Assembly (NCBI RefSeq): GCF_000372865.1
Contig: NZ_KB889965.1
Span: 2,470,547 to 2,534,546 of the forward strand
Source of the DNA: Methylosarcina fibrata AML-C10
Lineage (GTDB): Bacteria > Pseudomonadota > Gammaproteobacteria > Methylococcales > Methylomonadaceae
Reading direction: 5' to 3'
Length of the DNA stretch: 64,000 nt
The notes under the pieces were generated by a model that saw only the letters and a program-made list of their open reading frames with translations, did not search any database and was not told where the DNA came from. Positions 14,179-22,736 of this stretch are shown one piece after another; within the stretch, counting starts at the first letter, position 1, and every line of letters starts with the position of its first letter. Position numbers and translations under genes: made by a program.

Positions 14179-14943
14179 CCGCAAGAAATCAGAAAGAACA
14201 CGACGCAGAAATTATTGAGCAATTTACCAAGCAGGCAATTCCCTTCACCGAGTTGCCCGGACACTTGGACTCAATCCAAATGCTTATTGAGATGAGCAAG
14301 GTTGCTGGCGGTGACCTTGTTCTTGATGTCGCATGTGGGCCTGGGCTCGTCGCTTGCGAATTTGCCAAGGTGGCTCAACATGTTACGGGGATTGATCTCA
14401 CCAAAAAGATGATCGAGCAAGCCAGGAATCGCCAAAAAGAACTTGGTTTGGTCAATCTCTCATGGGGCATCGGAACAGCATCCCCATTGCCTTACACATC
14501 CGCTTCTTTCTCCATCGTCGTTACCAGATACAGCTTCCATCACTTTCTCGAACCGAAGGCAGTTTTGAGAGATGATCAGAGTGTGTAAGCCGAAAGGGGT
14601 TATTTTGATCGCAGATGCAGCATTGCCTGCCGACAAAGTTGATGCCTATAACCGCATGGAAAAACTCCGCGATCCATCTCATACCGAAGCGTTGTCATTC
14701 GAGTCATGGGAACAACTTCTTCGAGAATCCGGGTTGAGAAATCTTCAGCGTGGAAGCTACAAGGTTCCGATGGAGCTTGAGAAACAACTCAAAGCATCGT
14801 TCCCCAATCCGGGAGATGATGAGAAGATAAGGGAGATATTCAGAAACGACATCAATGCCAATTCATTGGGAATGGATGCTCGCTTAGTCGGCAGCGAAAT
14901 TCATTTTTCGTATCCGATATCAATCTATGTCGGAAACAAATAA
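14175..14943 (+). pseudogene. Cassette 17: SAM-dependent methyltransferase, frameshifted
   Basis: The first frame (14175-14588) holds motif I VLDVACGPGLVACEFA and motif II VTGIDLTKKMIEQA of a Methyltransf_11-type enzyme and breaks off after FHHFLEPKAVLR. The rest (MIRVCKPKGVILIADAALP onward, to 14943) is in another frame. Loss of one GA in the run TTGAGAGATGATC at about 14568-14578 explains it: restoring GA gives the normal AVLREMIRVCKPKG. The intact product would be about 256 residues. The second frame has an ATG at 14572, but it lacks the cofactor-binding half, so the gene is probably dead. AGGAG precedes the start at 14175. Confidence 0.85.
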
Positions 14944-14989
14944 GCCGAACAAGGCGATCCATTGCCGCCGGTGAGCTTTAACGTTAAGC
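14944..14989 (+). other. attC site 17, short or degraded
   Basis: GCCGAAC (14944-14950) to GTTAAGC (14983-14989) is only 46 bp, shorter than typical attC sites, with a weak stem. It marks the junction of cassettes 17 and 18 but may not recombine. Confidence 0.5.
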
Positions 14990-15012
14990 CGCATTAATCA
15001 GATGAGGAACAC

Positions 15013-15846
15013 ATGGGAACTGACAAAGACTGGGAGAAATGGGGCGCTACGGATCCTTATTTTGGCGTCCTTAGTAGTGAACACTTCAGGAAAGAAAATA
15101 TTGATGACCAAGCACGGGAGGAATTTTTTCTTACCGGCGAGGATCATGTTGCCAGGGTTCTTGATTTGATGTCCGAAAATTTCGACGAAAAGTTAATTTT
15201 GCGTAGCGTATTGGATTTCGGTTGTGGCGTAGGACGCCTCGCCATTCCGTTTGCACGTCGAGCGGTTAAATGCGTTGGCGTTGACGTTTCGCCGGCAATG
15301 CTCTCCGAAGCGGCAATCAACTCAATGGAAGCCGGAGTACAAAATATTGAATACACCAACTCCGGCAGCGATCTTTCAGAAATCAAAGATCAGTTTAGTT
15401 TGGTGCACACCTACCTCGTGCTTCAGCACATACCGTGGAATCGGGGAAGAAAAATAATCCAGCAGCTTGCCGATAAGGTGGAGGACGGTGGTTTTCTTGC
15501 TATCCATTTTTTCACGTCAAGCGGTGCGCCTAAAATTGTTCGAGCGCTGGTTCGAATAAGGTACGCCATTCCTCCGGTCAATTGGATCAGAAACCTGCTA
15601 AGGCGGCGTCCCATGTTTGAACCGGCCATGCAATTGCACATCTACGACGAAAAAACCATTTCCAGTGATCTTGAAAATCTTGGGTTTGACAAAGTGGTGT
15701 CCTGCGTCGAGCCGGACATGGACGGATTCAAGAATATTTTCTTGCTGGCACGCCGCAAAATGCTGTCCAAGCCGGTAACCGGGAATGCCCTGCCCCCACA
15801 CCATGCGGCATGCGAGTCCGCACCGGGCGGTTCAGCAACGCGATGA
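15013..15846 (+). CDS. Cassette 18: class I SAM-dependent methyltransferase
   Basis: A 277-residue methyltransferase. Motif I is VLDFGCGVGRLAIPFA (about 66-81), motif II CVGVDVSPAMLSEA, and the motif IV region SLVHTYLVLQHIPWNRG. The C-terminal lobe (MQLHIYDEKTISSDLENLGF) is normal for the Methyltransf_25/UbiE-like group. The last 20 residues after ARRKMLS are rich in Pro, His and Gly and appear to be coded by the integron/chromosome junction. The gene overlaps the 3' end of the histidine kinase gene (15832) on the other strand. No attC follows, so this is the distal end of the array. Confidence 0.8.
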   Translation: MGTDKDWEKWGATDPYFGVLSSEHFRKENIDDQAREEFFLTGEDHVARVLDLMSENFDEKLILRSVLDFGCGVGRLAIPFARRAVKCVGVDVSPAMLSEAAINSMEAGVQNIEYTNSGSDLSEIKDQFSLVHTYLVLQHIPWNRGRKIIQQLADKVEDGGFLAIHFFTSSGAPKIVRALVRIRYAIPPVNWIRNLLRRRPMFEPAMQLHIYDEKTISSDLENLGFDKVVSCVEPDMDGFKNIFLLARRKMLSKPVTGNALPPHHAACESAPGGSATR

Positions 15847-18006
15847 GGACCTGGAGCGGCATAGTGCCCTGACGTTTTCGGAAGATTTCTCTACCGGGAA
15901 ATGGATTCTGAATTCAGCGCCCGGATCCCGATTCCCTGCCTCGATCCGCCCGTTCATGCCGGCCGTCATTTGCTGCGCCAAGGCCAGCCCGATACCCGTC
16001 CCGACGGTCTCACGCGTCAGTTCGTTTTCGGAGCGGTAAAAAAGTTTAAATATTTTTTTCAGTTGGTCTTTGGCGATGCCGGGACCGTAATCGCGTACTT
16101 TGAACTGAATACGGACGTCGCTTGATCGATGGCAGGACAATTCGATCGTCTTTATATCGGCCTTGGCGGAAAATTTGACGGCATTATCGGCCAGGTTGAT
16201 CATGATCTGGATAAACCAGTCGGGATTGACCTTGATTCTGGCCTGAGCCGCATCCTCATCGCAGGACAGCTTTAAACAAAAGCCTGCCCGCTCGATTTGG
16301 GTTGAAATTTTCGATTGCAGGCTGTCCATGAGTTCGGCAACCGTCAGGCTTTTCAATTCCGGTTTTTTTTCATTCCGGGTCATTTTGGCAAGCTGCAACA
16401 CATTATTGATCAGCCGGGTCAGGCGCTCGCTTTCATCCAAAATGAAGTCGTAATAGGTCTTTTTCCTGGCTTCATCCACCCAGCCGGCTTGCAGCATCTC
16501 GCCGTACATACGGATCGAGGTGAGCGGCGTTTTCAGTTCATGGCTGACGGCAGAAACAAAATCCTGTTGCTGATTCATTAGATTGATCTGGCCGACGCCG
16601 AGCCGGTGCATCCAATAAAAGCCGGCCCCAAAAACGACGGTCAGCACGACGGTCAGCCAGATGATGACCCATCCCCCCGGCCCCACCGGAAGCTGAGTAA
16701 TGCTGAAAACCAGTTGTAATTCGCTCAACGGATCGGACAACCGGTCTTGATAAAGCAGTTCGCCCTGAAGCTCGCTCTGAAGCTCGGCGGCGCTCGACAG
16801 ATAACCTCGCGGCGCGCGCCCGGCAAAGGCGGACAGGACGTTGCCCTGAAAAACAGCCAGCAAATCGCTCATCTGCGACAGCGCGGTTTCCTGAAACGCC
16901 GTGTTGACAGTCTCTTGCAAAAACGCGTCTTTTTCGATCAACAGCCCCTGGATATAGCGCTGGCCGTTCAGCCAGACTTTGCGGAACAGGACAAACTGGC
17001 CGCTATCCAGTTGACTGAATTCGAAAGGGTCGACGGCGCTTTCAAAGGTGCGAATACGCAAGGCTTGCGCCTCCGGATGTGCTGCCGATGTAATCGGACG
17101 ACGGCTCTCTTCCGATGCATAACCGGATGATTTTTTTGCTTCGTTGATCGATTCGGGCAGGGCATTTTGCTCGGTCCGCGCCTTTTTCGGCATCGCCTTG
17201 AGGGCCTTAGGGGAATTTTCTTCGTTCTTTGCCTGATCGGCTTCTTTCTGAAAGGTTTGCCTTAATTTGATATCCTCCAGCCGGCCCAATTTGCTTTCTT
17301 GTTTGCTTTTTCCGGGGGATAGTTTGTTAAGCTCGTCGAAGACCGCCTGGCCGGCGCCGGCGGAAGGCGCGGCAGGTTTCCGGAGCTCGCCGTCTTCGCC
17401 GGATCGGGCAAACGAAGCAGTCTCTTGTTCGTTTTCAACCATTTCCTTGTCCTGCCGCTTGGCCAAATGAGCGCGCATCTCCTGATCATTTTTTCCGGCA
17501 TCGGCATGCTGATTTCTCACCAGCCGGTTTGCGCTTAATATCTGTTGAATCCGATTCTGCAAGGCGGCCCTTTCAGACAGCTCCCGTTCGGCAATGCCGT
17601 AACTCCCCGCTTTTTCGATCTCTTCGGGAAGAAAGGGCGTTAACAGCTTGCCGGCCGCATCCACCTGAAAATAACCGATCAACCCCGGTATTTCCGCTTG
17701 AACCGGATACCGGGAAAGCGGCGATCGTTGTAAAAAATTGGCCGTCGGAGCGCCGGCCACGTTCAGAAAGGCATAATCGGTAAACGGGCGTTGCTCTTCG
17801 GTATGAATCCATCGCATCAGGTGATTATTGATCCGGCGGGTCAGTTCCTCGGCCATTAACTGATGCTGATGAAAAGTCTCCCATTTCAAGCGGCTGTAGG
17901 ACTGCTGGATCAATACCGCCGTCGGTATCGCCAGGCTCAGGAAAAACATCAGCAGCCACCGCCGGAGTCTTGCTTTATCCAGGCCTTGCAGGTGATTCCG
18001 TTTCAT
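15832..18006 (-). CDS. Membrane histidine kinase with long periplasmic region
   Basis: A 724-residue sensor kinase starting at the ATG at 18006, which overlaps the response regulator stop (ATGA). Order: TM1 (WLLMFFLSLAIPTAVLI, about 13-29), a periplasmic region of about 400 residues including a Lys/Glu/Gln-rich low-complexity stretch (about 180-320), TM2 (VIIWLTVVLTVVFGAGFYW), a HisKA domain with the phospho-acceptor in SHELKTPLTSI, and HATPase_c with the N box INLADNAVKF, DYGPGIA and GTGIGLALAQQM. Its C-terminal dozen residues (RALCRSRSSSRC) run into the integron junction and may not be native. It presumably senses an envelope signal and drives the adjacent regulator. Confidence 0.9.
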   Translation of the reverse strand: MKRNHLQGLDKARLRRWLLMFFLSLAIPTAVLIQQSYSRLKWETFHQHQLMAEELTRRINNHLMRWIHTEEQRPFTDYAFLNVAGAPTANFLQRSPLSRYPVQAEIPGLIGYFQVDAAGKLLTPFLPEEIEKAGSYGIAERELSERAALQNRIQQILSANRLVRNQHADAGKNDQEMRAHLAKRQDKEMVENEQETASFARSGEDGELRKPAAPSAGAGQAVFDELNKLSPGKSKQESKLGRLEDIKLRQTFQKEADQAKNEENSPKALKAMPKKARTEQNALPESINEAKKSSGYASEESRRPITSAAHPEAQALRIRTFESAVDPFEFSQLDSGQFVLFRKVWLNGQRYIQGLLIEKDAFLQETVNTAFQETALSQMSDLLAVFQGNVLSAFAGRAPRGYLSSAAELQSELQGELLYQDRLSDPLSELQLVFSITQLPVGPGGWVIIWLTVVLTVVFGAGFYWMHRLGVGQINLMNQQQDFVSAVSHELKTPLTSIRMYGEMLQAGWVDEARKKTYYDFILDESERLTRLINNVLQLAKMTRNEKKPELKSLTVAELMDSLQSKISTQIERAGFCLKLSCDEDAAQARIKVNPDWFIQIMINLADNAVKFSAKADIKTIELSCHRSSDVRIQFKVRDYGPGIAKDQLKKIFKLFYRSENELTRETVGTGIGLALAQQMTAGMNGRIEAGNRDPGAEFRIHFPVEKSSENVRALCRSRSSSRC

Positions 18007-18710
18007 GGCTGTTGCCCGATCAGCCGGTAACCGGCGCCGCGCACGGTGATCAGAAATCGCGGTTCGGCGGGATCGACTTCTATCTTGCGGCGCAATTTGG
18101 CGATATGGATATCCACGGTACGGGTTTCGATGTCCAGATGATTGGCATATCCCCACACTTTGCTGAGCAACTCCTCGCGCGAAACCGGCCGGTTCGCGTG
18201 ACCGTGCAGATATTGCAGAATCTCGATCTCGCGCCGGGTGAAAGAGAGCGCTTGCGGCCCGCGCCTTCCCGACAGATTCCGGCAATCGATCGACAGCTCG
18301 CCTCCCAGTTGTATCGAGGGATCTTGCGACAAGCCCTGACGGGTTCGGCGCAAGACCGCCTGCACCCGGAGCACCAGTTGCGCCACCGAAAACGGCTTGG
18401 CGACATAATCGTCCGCGCCCAGCGACAAGCCTTCGATGATGTCTTCATCGTTGCTTTTTGCCGTCAGCATGATGACGGCCAGATCGCGGTTCTTTTCCCG
18501 AATCCGGTTGCAGATCTCAAAGCCGTTCATGCCCGGCAGCATGACGTCCAGCAGGATCAGGTCGAATTTTCCGCTCAAAGCCTTGGTCAGGCCCTCCGTG
18601 CCGTGGCCGGAAAAATCGACGTCGTAACCGTGATAGACGAAGACGTCGATCAGCCCGGTACGGATGGCGGCTTCGTCTTCAATAATCAGAATGCGTAATT
18701 TACGGGACAT
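18003..18710 (-). CDS. OmpR-family response regulator
   Basis: A 235-residue two-component regulator. The receiver domain has the acidic pair (IIEDEAA), the phospho-acceptor Asp in LILLDVMLPGMNG (about 52) and Lys in ADDYVAKPFSV. The C-terminal winged helix is of OmpR/PhoB type (LSFTRREIEILQYLHGH, then VSREELLSKVWGY, VDIHIAKLRRKIE). The ATG at 18710 follows GAGG; upstream in-frame codons lie in the intergenic region. Its stop overlaps the kinase start, so the two are co-translated. It is divergent from pspA at 18949, with a 28-bp direct repeat in between that is a plausible binding site. Confidence 0.93.
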   Translation of the reverse strand: MSRKLRILIIEDEAAIRTGLIDVFVYHGYDVDFSGHGTEGLTKALSGKFDLILLDVMLPGMNGFEICNRIREKNRDLAVIMLTAKSNDEDIIEGLSLGADDYVAKPFSVAQLVLRVQAVLRRTRQGLSQDPSIQLGGELSIDCRNLSGRRGPQALSFTRREIEILQYLHGHANRPVSREELLSKVWGYANHLDIETRTVDIHIAKLRRKIEVDPAEPRFLITVRGAGYRLIGQQP

Positions 18711-18828
18711 CGCAACCCTCGGGCCGGAACACACGGACAGTGTAGCAAGCCTATAAAATTTATGAGCGACCGCAGTGTAAATTTTTTGTAAAACCTGCGC
18801 CGAAGGTTTTACCGAACCGTGCCTGTTT

Positions 18829-18917
18829 ATTGTGACTCCGCGCGCATAGACTGAACGATTGATCAGCATCGTTCCAGTGGCCGAAACCCATTGTGACTCC
18901 GCGCGCATAGACTGAAC
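18829..18917 (+). repeat. 28-bp direct repeat between response regulator and pspA
   Basis: Two identical 28-bp copies at 18829-18856 and 18890-18917 begin ATTGTGACTCC and end CATAGACTGAAC. Start-to-start distance is 61 bp, about six helical turns. The second copy ends 32 bp before the pspA ATG. Likely operators for the adjacent regulator, or a tandem duplication of promoter DNA. Confidence 0.85.
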
Positions 18918-18948
18918 ACCGTCAATCATTTACGCACGAGGTCAGATC

Positions 18949-19479
18949 ATGGCTTTAATTACAAGACTGGGGAGGCTTTTCCGGGCCGACCTGCATGCGG
19001 TGCTGGACGCAATCGAAGAACCGGCTCTGCTGCTCAAACAAAGCATCCGGGAAATGGAAGAATCCGTTGCCGCCGACGAACAGCAAATTCGCCAATGGGA
19101 ATACGAATGCCGGCAACTGGCGGGTAAACGCGACCGGCTGGCGGCATCGCTGGACGATCTGGAAGAAAAGTGCGCGCTCTGTTTTAAATCCAATCAGGAC
19201 GACCTGGCACGGTCTTTCATTAAACGCAGGCTCGAAACGCAGCAGGCGATGCAGTTGCTTGGGGAAAAAATAACGACCATGCAGGAAAAAATGTCCCGTT
19301 TAACTGATCAGCTCGCGGAACATCACGTGCAATTAACGGCGATGAAGCAGAAAGCCGAAGTCTTTCTGGAAGAAGGCGCCTTGAACACGACTCATCGGGA
19401 AAACCCATCGGTGTGCGTCCGGGATGAAGACGTGGAAACCGCTTTCCTTTCTGAAAAACAAAAATGGAGCGACTCATGA
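18949..19479 (+). CDS. PspA/IM30-family protein
   Basis: A 176-residue coiled-coil protein. It starts with the PspA-type helix (ALITRLGRLFRADLHAVLDAIEEPALLLKQSIREME) that binds membrane, followed by long heptad helices (LDDLEEKCALCFKSNQDDLARSFIKRR). It is about 45 residues shorter than E. coli PspA, lacking the last helix. PspA proteins form ESCRT-III-like assemblies that protect the inner membrane under envelope stress. GAGG lies about nine bases before the ATG. Its TGA overlaps the ATG of the next gene. A signal from the divergent kinase/regulator may control it, judging from the 28-bp repeats upstream. Confidence 0.85.
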   Translation: MALITRLGRLFRADLHAVLDAIEEPALLLKQSIREMEESVAADEQQIRQWEYECRQLAGKRDRLAASLDDLEEKCALCFKSNQDDLARSFIKRRLETQQAMQLLGEKITTMQEKMSRLTDQLAEHHVQLTAMKQKAEVFLEEGALNTTHRENPSVCVRDEDVETAFLSEKQKWSDS

Positions 19480-20045
19480 AAAAGCCGACATTTTGGGAAG
19501 GCGTCGTTGTCGCGTTGTCGGCCAGCCTCGCCGGCGCCATCGGATTTTTTGCCTTGTCCTTCCTGTTTGCGGAAGACATGGCAATCCGTCTGGTCATCAG
19601 CGGATCGGCTTTTGTCTACAGCCTTTACCTGCTCAGCCGCAGCGGGAAACGCATCGGCCGGATCACGGTGGTGCTTTCATGGTGCCTCCTGTCCGCGGCG
19701 GTCTGGCTGTTCTTTCCGTCCCTGATTCTGTTTTTAATGCTGAATGTCCTTCCGATCTGGCTGATTCGCTCGCTGTATTTTTATAGCCGCCTGTTTCCAG
19801 CCCTGGCCGATTTGGGTTTATGCCTGGCCGGCGTCGCGTCGGCGTTCTGGGCATTGCATTACACCGGCAGCCCGTTCCTGACGTTTTGGTGCTTTTTCCT
19901 GATCCAGGCGTTGTTCGTTGCCATTCCCCCAGGAAACAAGCCAACGTTTGCCGATGAAACGGTCTTCTCGAACAGCGAAGCGGAATTCAAACGCGCCTAC
20001 CAGGCAGCGGAAGCGGCCGTGCGCAAACTTTCAACACTACCTTAG
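19476..20045 (+). CDS. Multi-pass membrane protein in the pspA operon
   Basis: A 189-residue inner-membrane protein of unknown family. The ATG at 19476 overlaps the pspA stop (ATGA) and has GGAGCG upstream; an in-frame ATG at 19464 is less likely. Five or so hydrophobic segments are seen, among them GVVVALSASLAGAIGFFALSF, LVISGSAFVYSLYLL, VLSWCLLSAAVWLFF and FLTFWCFFLIQALFVAI, then a soluble tail (AEFKRAYQAAEAAVRKL). Tight coupling with PspA suggests it recruits PspA to the membrane or acts with it, as PspB/C do elsewhere, though it does not resemble those proteins. Confidence 0.7.
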   Translation: MKKPTFWEGVVVALSASLAGAIGFFALSFLFAEDMAIRLVISGSAFVYSLYLLSRSGKRIGRITVVLSWCLLSAAVWLFFPSLILFLMLNVLPIWLIRSLYFYSRLFPALADLGLCLAGVASAFWALHYTGSPFLTFWCFFLIQALFVAIPPGNKPTFADETVFSNSEAEFKRAYQAAEAAVRKLSTLP

Positions 20046-20056
20046 GAGAAATGCTG

Positions 20057-21289
20057 ATGAAAACCAGACTCTTGACCCTCGGACTGTTTGCCGCGACCGC
20101 TGCGACGGTCGCCTTTTACCCGGCAGTCCGGCAGGCCGTCGCCACGACCGCAAAACCGGTCACAACACCATCCAAAGGGATTAATCCGGCTACGATACCG
20201 CCGGTGGCCGCCGCCAATCAACGCCCGCAAATCGAGGTGGTATTCGTTCTCGACACCACCGGCAGCATGAGCGGACTGATCGCGGCGGCCAAGGAAAAAA
20301 TCTGGTCGATCGCCAGCACCATGGCCTCCGCGCAAACCGCGCCGGACATCAAAATGGGGCTGGTGGCCTACCGCGACCGCGGCGATGCTTATATCACCCA
20401 GACCATTCCTCTCTCCGGCGACCTGGATTCGATGTATGCCAAGCTGATGGATTTTCAGGCCGATGGCGGCGGCGACGGTCCCGAAAGCGTTAATCAGGCT
20501 CTTCACGATGCGGTGAATAAAATCACCTGGAGCCAAAGCCCCACTATCTACAAAGTCATCTTTCTAGTCGGCGATGCGCCGCCGCACATGGATTACCCGG
20601 ACGACGTCAAATACCCGGTTACGGTCGCGTTGGCCAGACAAAAAGGCATCATCGTCAACGCGATCCAGTGCGGGCAAGACCGTAGCGTTACCGCCGATTG
20701 GCAGCAAGTCGCCAGTCTGGGGCAAGGCAGTTATTTTCAGGTCGGGCAATCCGGCAATGCGGTCGCCATTGCGACGCCGTACGATAAAAAACTGGCGGAG
20801 TTATCCGCCCAATGGGATAAAACGCGCCTCTTCTACGGCAATGATGAAGAAAAGGCGAAGCAGGCGGAAAAAGTGGCCGCGACCGAGAAACTGCATAAAG
20901 AAGCCAGCACCGAATCGCAAGCGCGCCGGGCAACCTTTAATGCCTCCCCCAGCGGTAAAACCAATTTTCTCGGCGAAAACGAACTGGTCGATGCGGTCGC
21001 CAGCGGCCGGGTAAAGCTGTCCGGTCTGCCGAAAAAATCCCTGCCGGAAAGCCTGCAAGTCCTCTCGCCTGCCGCCCGGGAAGAATTTGTCGGCAACGCG
21101 AAAAAGGAACGGAGCGAGCTGGCATCCGAAATCAAAAAACTGTCCGAGCAGCGTAACGATTACTTGCGGCAGAAAGTCGTTGCCGAAGGCGGAAAAAAGG
21201 ATTCGCTGGATGCCCAATTGTTCGGCGCCATCCGCCGGCAAGCCAAAGACAAGGGGTTGGTTTACGAGGCTGACAGCGCTAAATATTAA
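20057..21289 (+). CDS. Secreted von Willebrand factor A-domain protein
   Basis: A 410-residue exported protein. An N-terminal signal or anchor helix (LLTLGLFAATAATVAFYPAV) precedes a vWA domain at about residues 58-250 with the metal-binding MIDAS motif VVFVLDTTGSMS, the conserved Thr region and IFLVGDAPPH. The last 140 residues are charged and helical (LAELSAQWDKTRLFYGND, then EFVGNAKKERSELASEIKKLSEQ), likely coiled coil. The ATG at 20057 is eight bases after AGGAG; the ATG at 20051 is too close to it. Third gene of the pspA operon. PspA, membrane protein and vWA sets with a two-component system have been inferred to form envelope-stress modules; the exact role is unknown. Confidence 0.82.
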   Translation: MKTRLLTLGLFAATAATVAFYPAVRQAVATTAKPVTTPSKGINPATIPPVAAANQRPQIEVVFVLDTTGSMSGLIAAAKEKIWSIASTMASAQTAPDIKMGLVAYRDRGDAYITQTIPLSGDLDSMYAKLMDFQADGGGDGPESVNQALHDAVNKITWSQSPTIYKVIFLVGDAPPHMDYPDDVKYPVTVALARQKGIIVNAIQCGQDRSVTADWQQVASLGQGSYFQVGQSGNAVAIATPYDKKLAELSAQWDKTRLFYGNDEEKAKQAEKVAATEKLHKEASTESQARRATFNASPSGKTNFLGENELVDAVASGRVKLSGLPKKSLPESLQVLSPAAREEFVGNAKKERSELASEIKKLSEQRNDYLRQKVVAEGGKKDSLDAQLFGAIRRQAKDKGLVYEADSAKY

Positions 21290-21542
21290 GGACTGTTTCA
21301 AGTGCCGCTTTTGACCGGATTCCGCAAGTCTGTAGCCGCTCGAGGATATTCATGACGGCTGACAAGATATCCTTTTCCGATTATTATTGATGATTTACAT
21401 TATAACGAACGGGCAACGCAAAACGAGAATCAACAATATCGTGCACCGGTATCAAAACACTCGGTTGAACGTTCCGGTCGGATGCATCCGACCGCCGCGC
21501 CGGGGGACCAACACGGACCCGTCATTTCATTCAGGAGAATCC

Positions 21543-21911
21543 ATGAACACTTTTGGCCAGCATATCTGTCCGTATGTCGATGCCGAGCTGCGTGCGGCCG
21601 TTGAAGCCGAAGCGCAGGGTCGGGCCGAGGAAGCGTTCGCGTGCCTTGAACGGGCTCATGTGTTGGGTCAAGCTTCCACCGTGCAGCATGTACGCGTTCA
21701 CTGGCGGATGTTCGCGTGGGGCTGGCGCCGGCGTAACGTTCGCGAGTGTTTTGGGCAACTCCTTCGCATCGTCGGCGCCGCCCTGCTGACTGCTGCCGGT
21801 CTGGTACCGGAAGGCAATACGGGCGGATCCGGTATAAGCCCCTTCAAACCGCTCCCTGTGGCGCCAGAACTCCAGACCATTCTGCAGCGGGTACGCTCGC
21901 AGATGCGGTAG
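21543..21911 (+). CDS. DUF3703 family protein
   Basis: A 122-residue protein with the family pattern of DUF3703: AEAQGRAEEAFACLERAHVLGQ (about 19-40), VQHVRVHWRMFAWGWRRRNVRE, and the closing VPEGNTGGSGISPFKPLPVAPEL. The function is not known; family members are soluble or weakly membrane-associated and are often near metal-related genes. AGGAG is well spaced before the ATG at 21543; upstream in-frame codons belong to the 250-bp non-coding stretch after the vWA gene, where I see nothing else. Confidence 0.75.
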   Translation: MNTFGQHICPYVDAELRAAVEAEAQGRAEEAFACLERAHVLGQASTVQHVRVHWRMFAWGWRRRNVRECFGQLLRIVGAALLTAAGLVPEGNTGGSGISPFKPLPVAPELQTILQRVRSQMR

Positions 21912-21941
21912 TCCGAGACGGTATAGTTTCAGGAGAGTCGA

Positions 21942-22337
21942 ATGATCTATAAAGGCAGTTGTCATTGTAAAGCCGTGACGTTTGAGGTTGAAGCCGCCGA
22001 GCATTTAGAGGTCGAGAACTGCAACTGCTCAATCTGCTCGAAGGCCGGTTTTCTTCATCTAATCGTGCCATTGAATCAATTCAAGCTCATCAGTGGAGAG
22101 GAAAATTTAACAACCTATATGTTTAATACCGGGATCGCAAAGCATACCTTTTGCCGTGTGTGCGGCATCAAACCATTTTACATACCCCGATCGAATCCCG
22201 ACGGTATCGATGTCAACGCCCGCTGTCTCGATACCAAACCGCTATCCCTACAAATAATTGAATTTGACGGGCAAAATTGGGAACAGAATGCCCACAAAAT
22301 AGCTCACAAAAGCCTGGACTCAGGGAGGCTGGCGTAA
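21942..22337 (+). CDS. GFA / CENP-V family zinc protein
   Basis: A 131-residue protein of the glutathione-dependent formaldehyde-activating enzyme (GFA) family. Zinc ligands are visible as GSCHCKAVTFEV (Cys 7, 9), CNCSICSK (about 28-35) and TFCRVCGIKPFY (about 71-82). The founding enzyme was proposed to form S-hydroxymethylglutathione from formaldehyde; many members have other or unknown roles. A formaldehyde link would suit a methylotroph, but the other pathway enzymes are not nearby. AGGAGAG precedes the ATG. It follows the DUF3703 gene by 30 bp and may share its transcript. Confidence 0.88.
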   Translation: MIYKGSCHCKAVTFEVEAAEHLEVENCNCSICSKAGFLHLIVPLNQFKLISGEENLTTYMFNTGIAKHTFCRVCGIKPFYIPRSNPDGIDVNARCLDTKPLSLQIIEFDGQNWEQNAHKIAHKSLDSGRLA

Positions 22338-22592
22338 ACGCAGCCGCTTTCTGTTCGATCTGCCAGGACTCATGAAATAACGCGATGACCCTGCCCCGCA
22401 TACGAATACCCTTGCCACGCTTTTCCCACCTGTGATACAACTTGTCCGGGCAGCATATTTGCCCGTCGGAAAAACGAGGGATGACTCATCCCGTGCATCC
22501 GGCCGAAAGCGCGGCTCGAATCGATCGTGGCTTACCTTTCCGGTCGACCTCCATGCTCAATCGTAACCAGAATCGACTGCGATGGAATTCCG

Positions 22593-22642
22593 GCTTCGGC
22601 CCGAAAAAGGCCGAAGCTGCCGGCAAACTTGGCTTTTGCCGG
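22593..22642. repeat. Two consecutive hairpins in a 400-bp gap
   Basis: GCTTCGGCC (22593-22601) pairs with GGCCGAAGC (22609-22617), then CCGGCAAA (22620-22627) with TTTGCCGG (22635-22642). They lie in the gap 22338-22736 between the GFA and cupin genes, where no convincing gene is seen. No U-tract, so a terminator or RNA-structure role is uncertain. Confidence 0.5.
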
Positions 22643-22736
22643 GATTCGAGAATCATTGAAAATAAAACCTTAACGAAGCGCTCCGGCAGCCGTTGACTTC
22701 CTGTCGGCGACTCAAGAGGGCAGGTAGGAGAATCCA

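Larger units (their letters stand above)
438..15846. mobile_element. Chromosomal integron: intI, Pc/attI and about 18 gene cassettes
   Basis: The integrase gene reads away from a cassette array in the opposite direction, the standard integron layout. Seventeen attC sites were found by eye as RYYYAAC-like and GTTRRRY-like ends bracketing an imperfect hairpin, mostly with an unpaired extrahelical base. The cassettes run from attI (1548) to the last open reading frame at 15846, where no terminal attC is visible. attC sites are heterogeneous but fall into look-alike pairs (6/8, 9/10, 5/11, 12/16, 1/13). Most genes point away from attI; cassettes 2 and 3 carry reverse genes. Flanks are glnE on the left and a histidine kinase gene on the right. 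An identical duplicated cassette suggests recent integrase activity. Confidence 0.93.

Noticed and set aside
22442-22696. 84-codon frame in the gap before the cupin gene
   Set aside because: No ribosome site, no family pattern, and it overlaps two strong hairpins.
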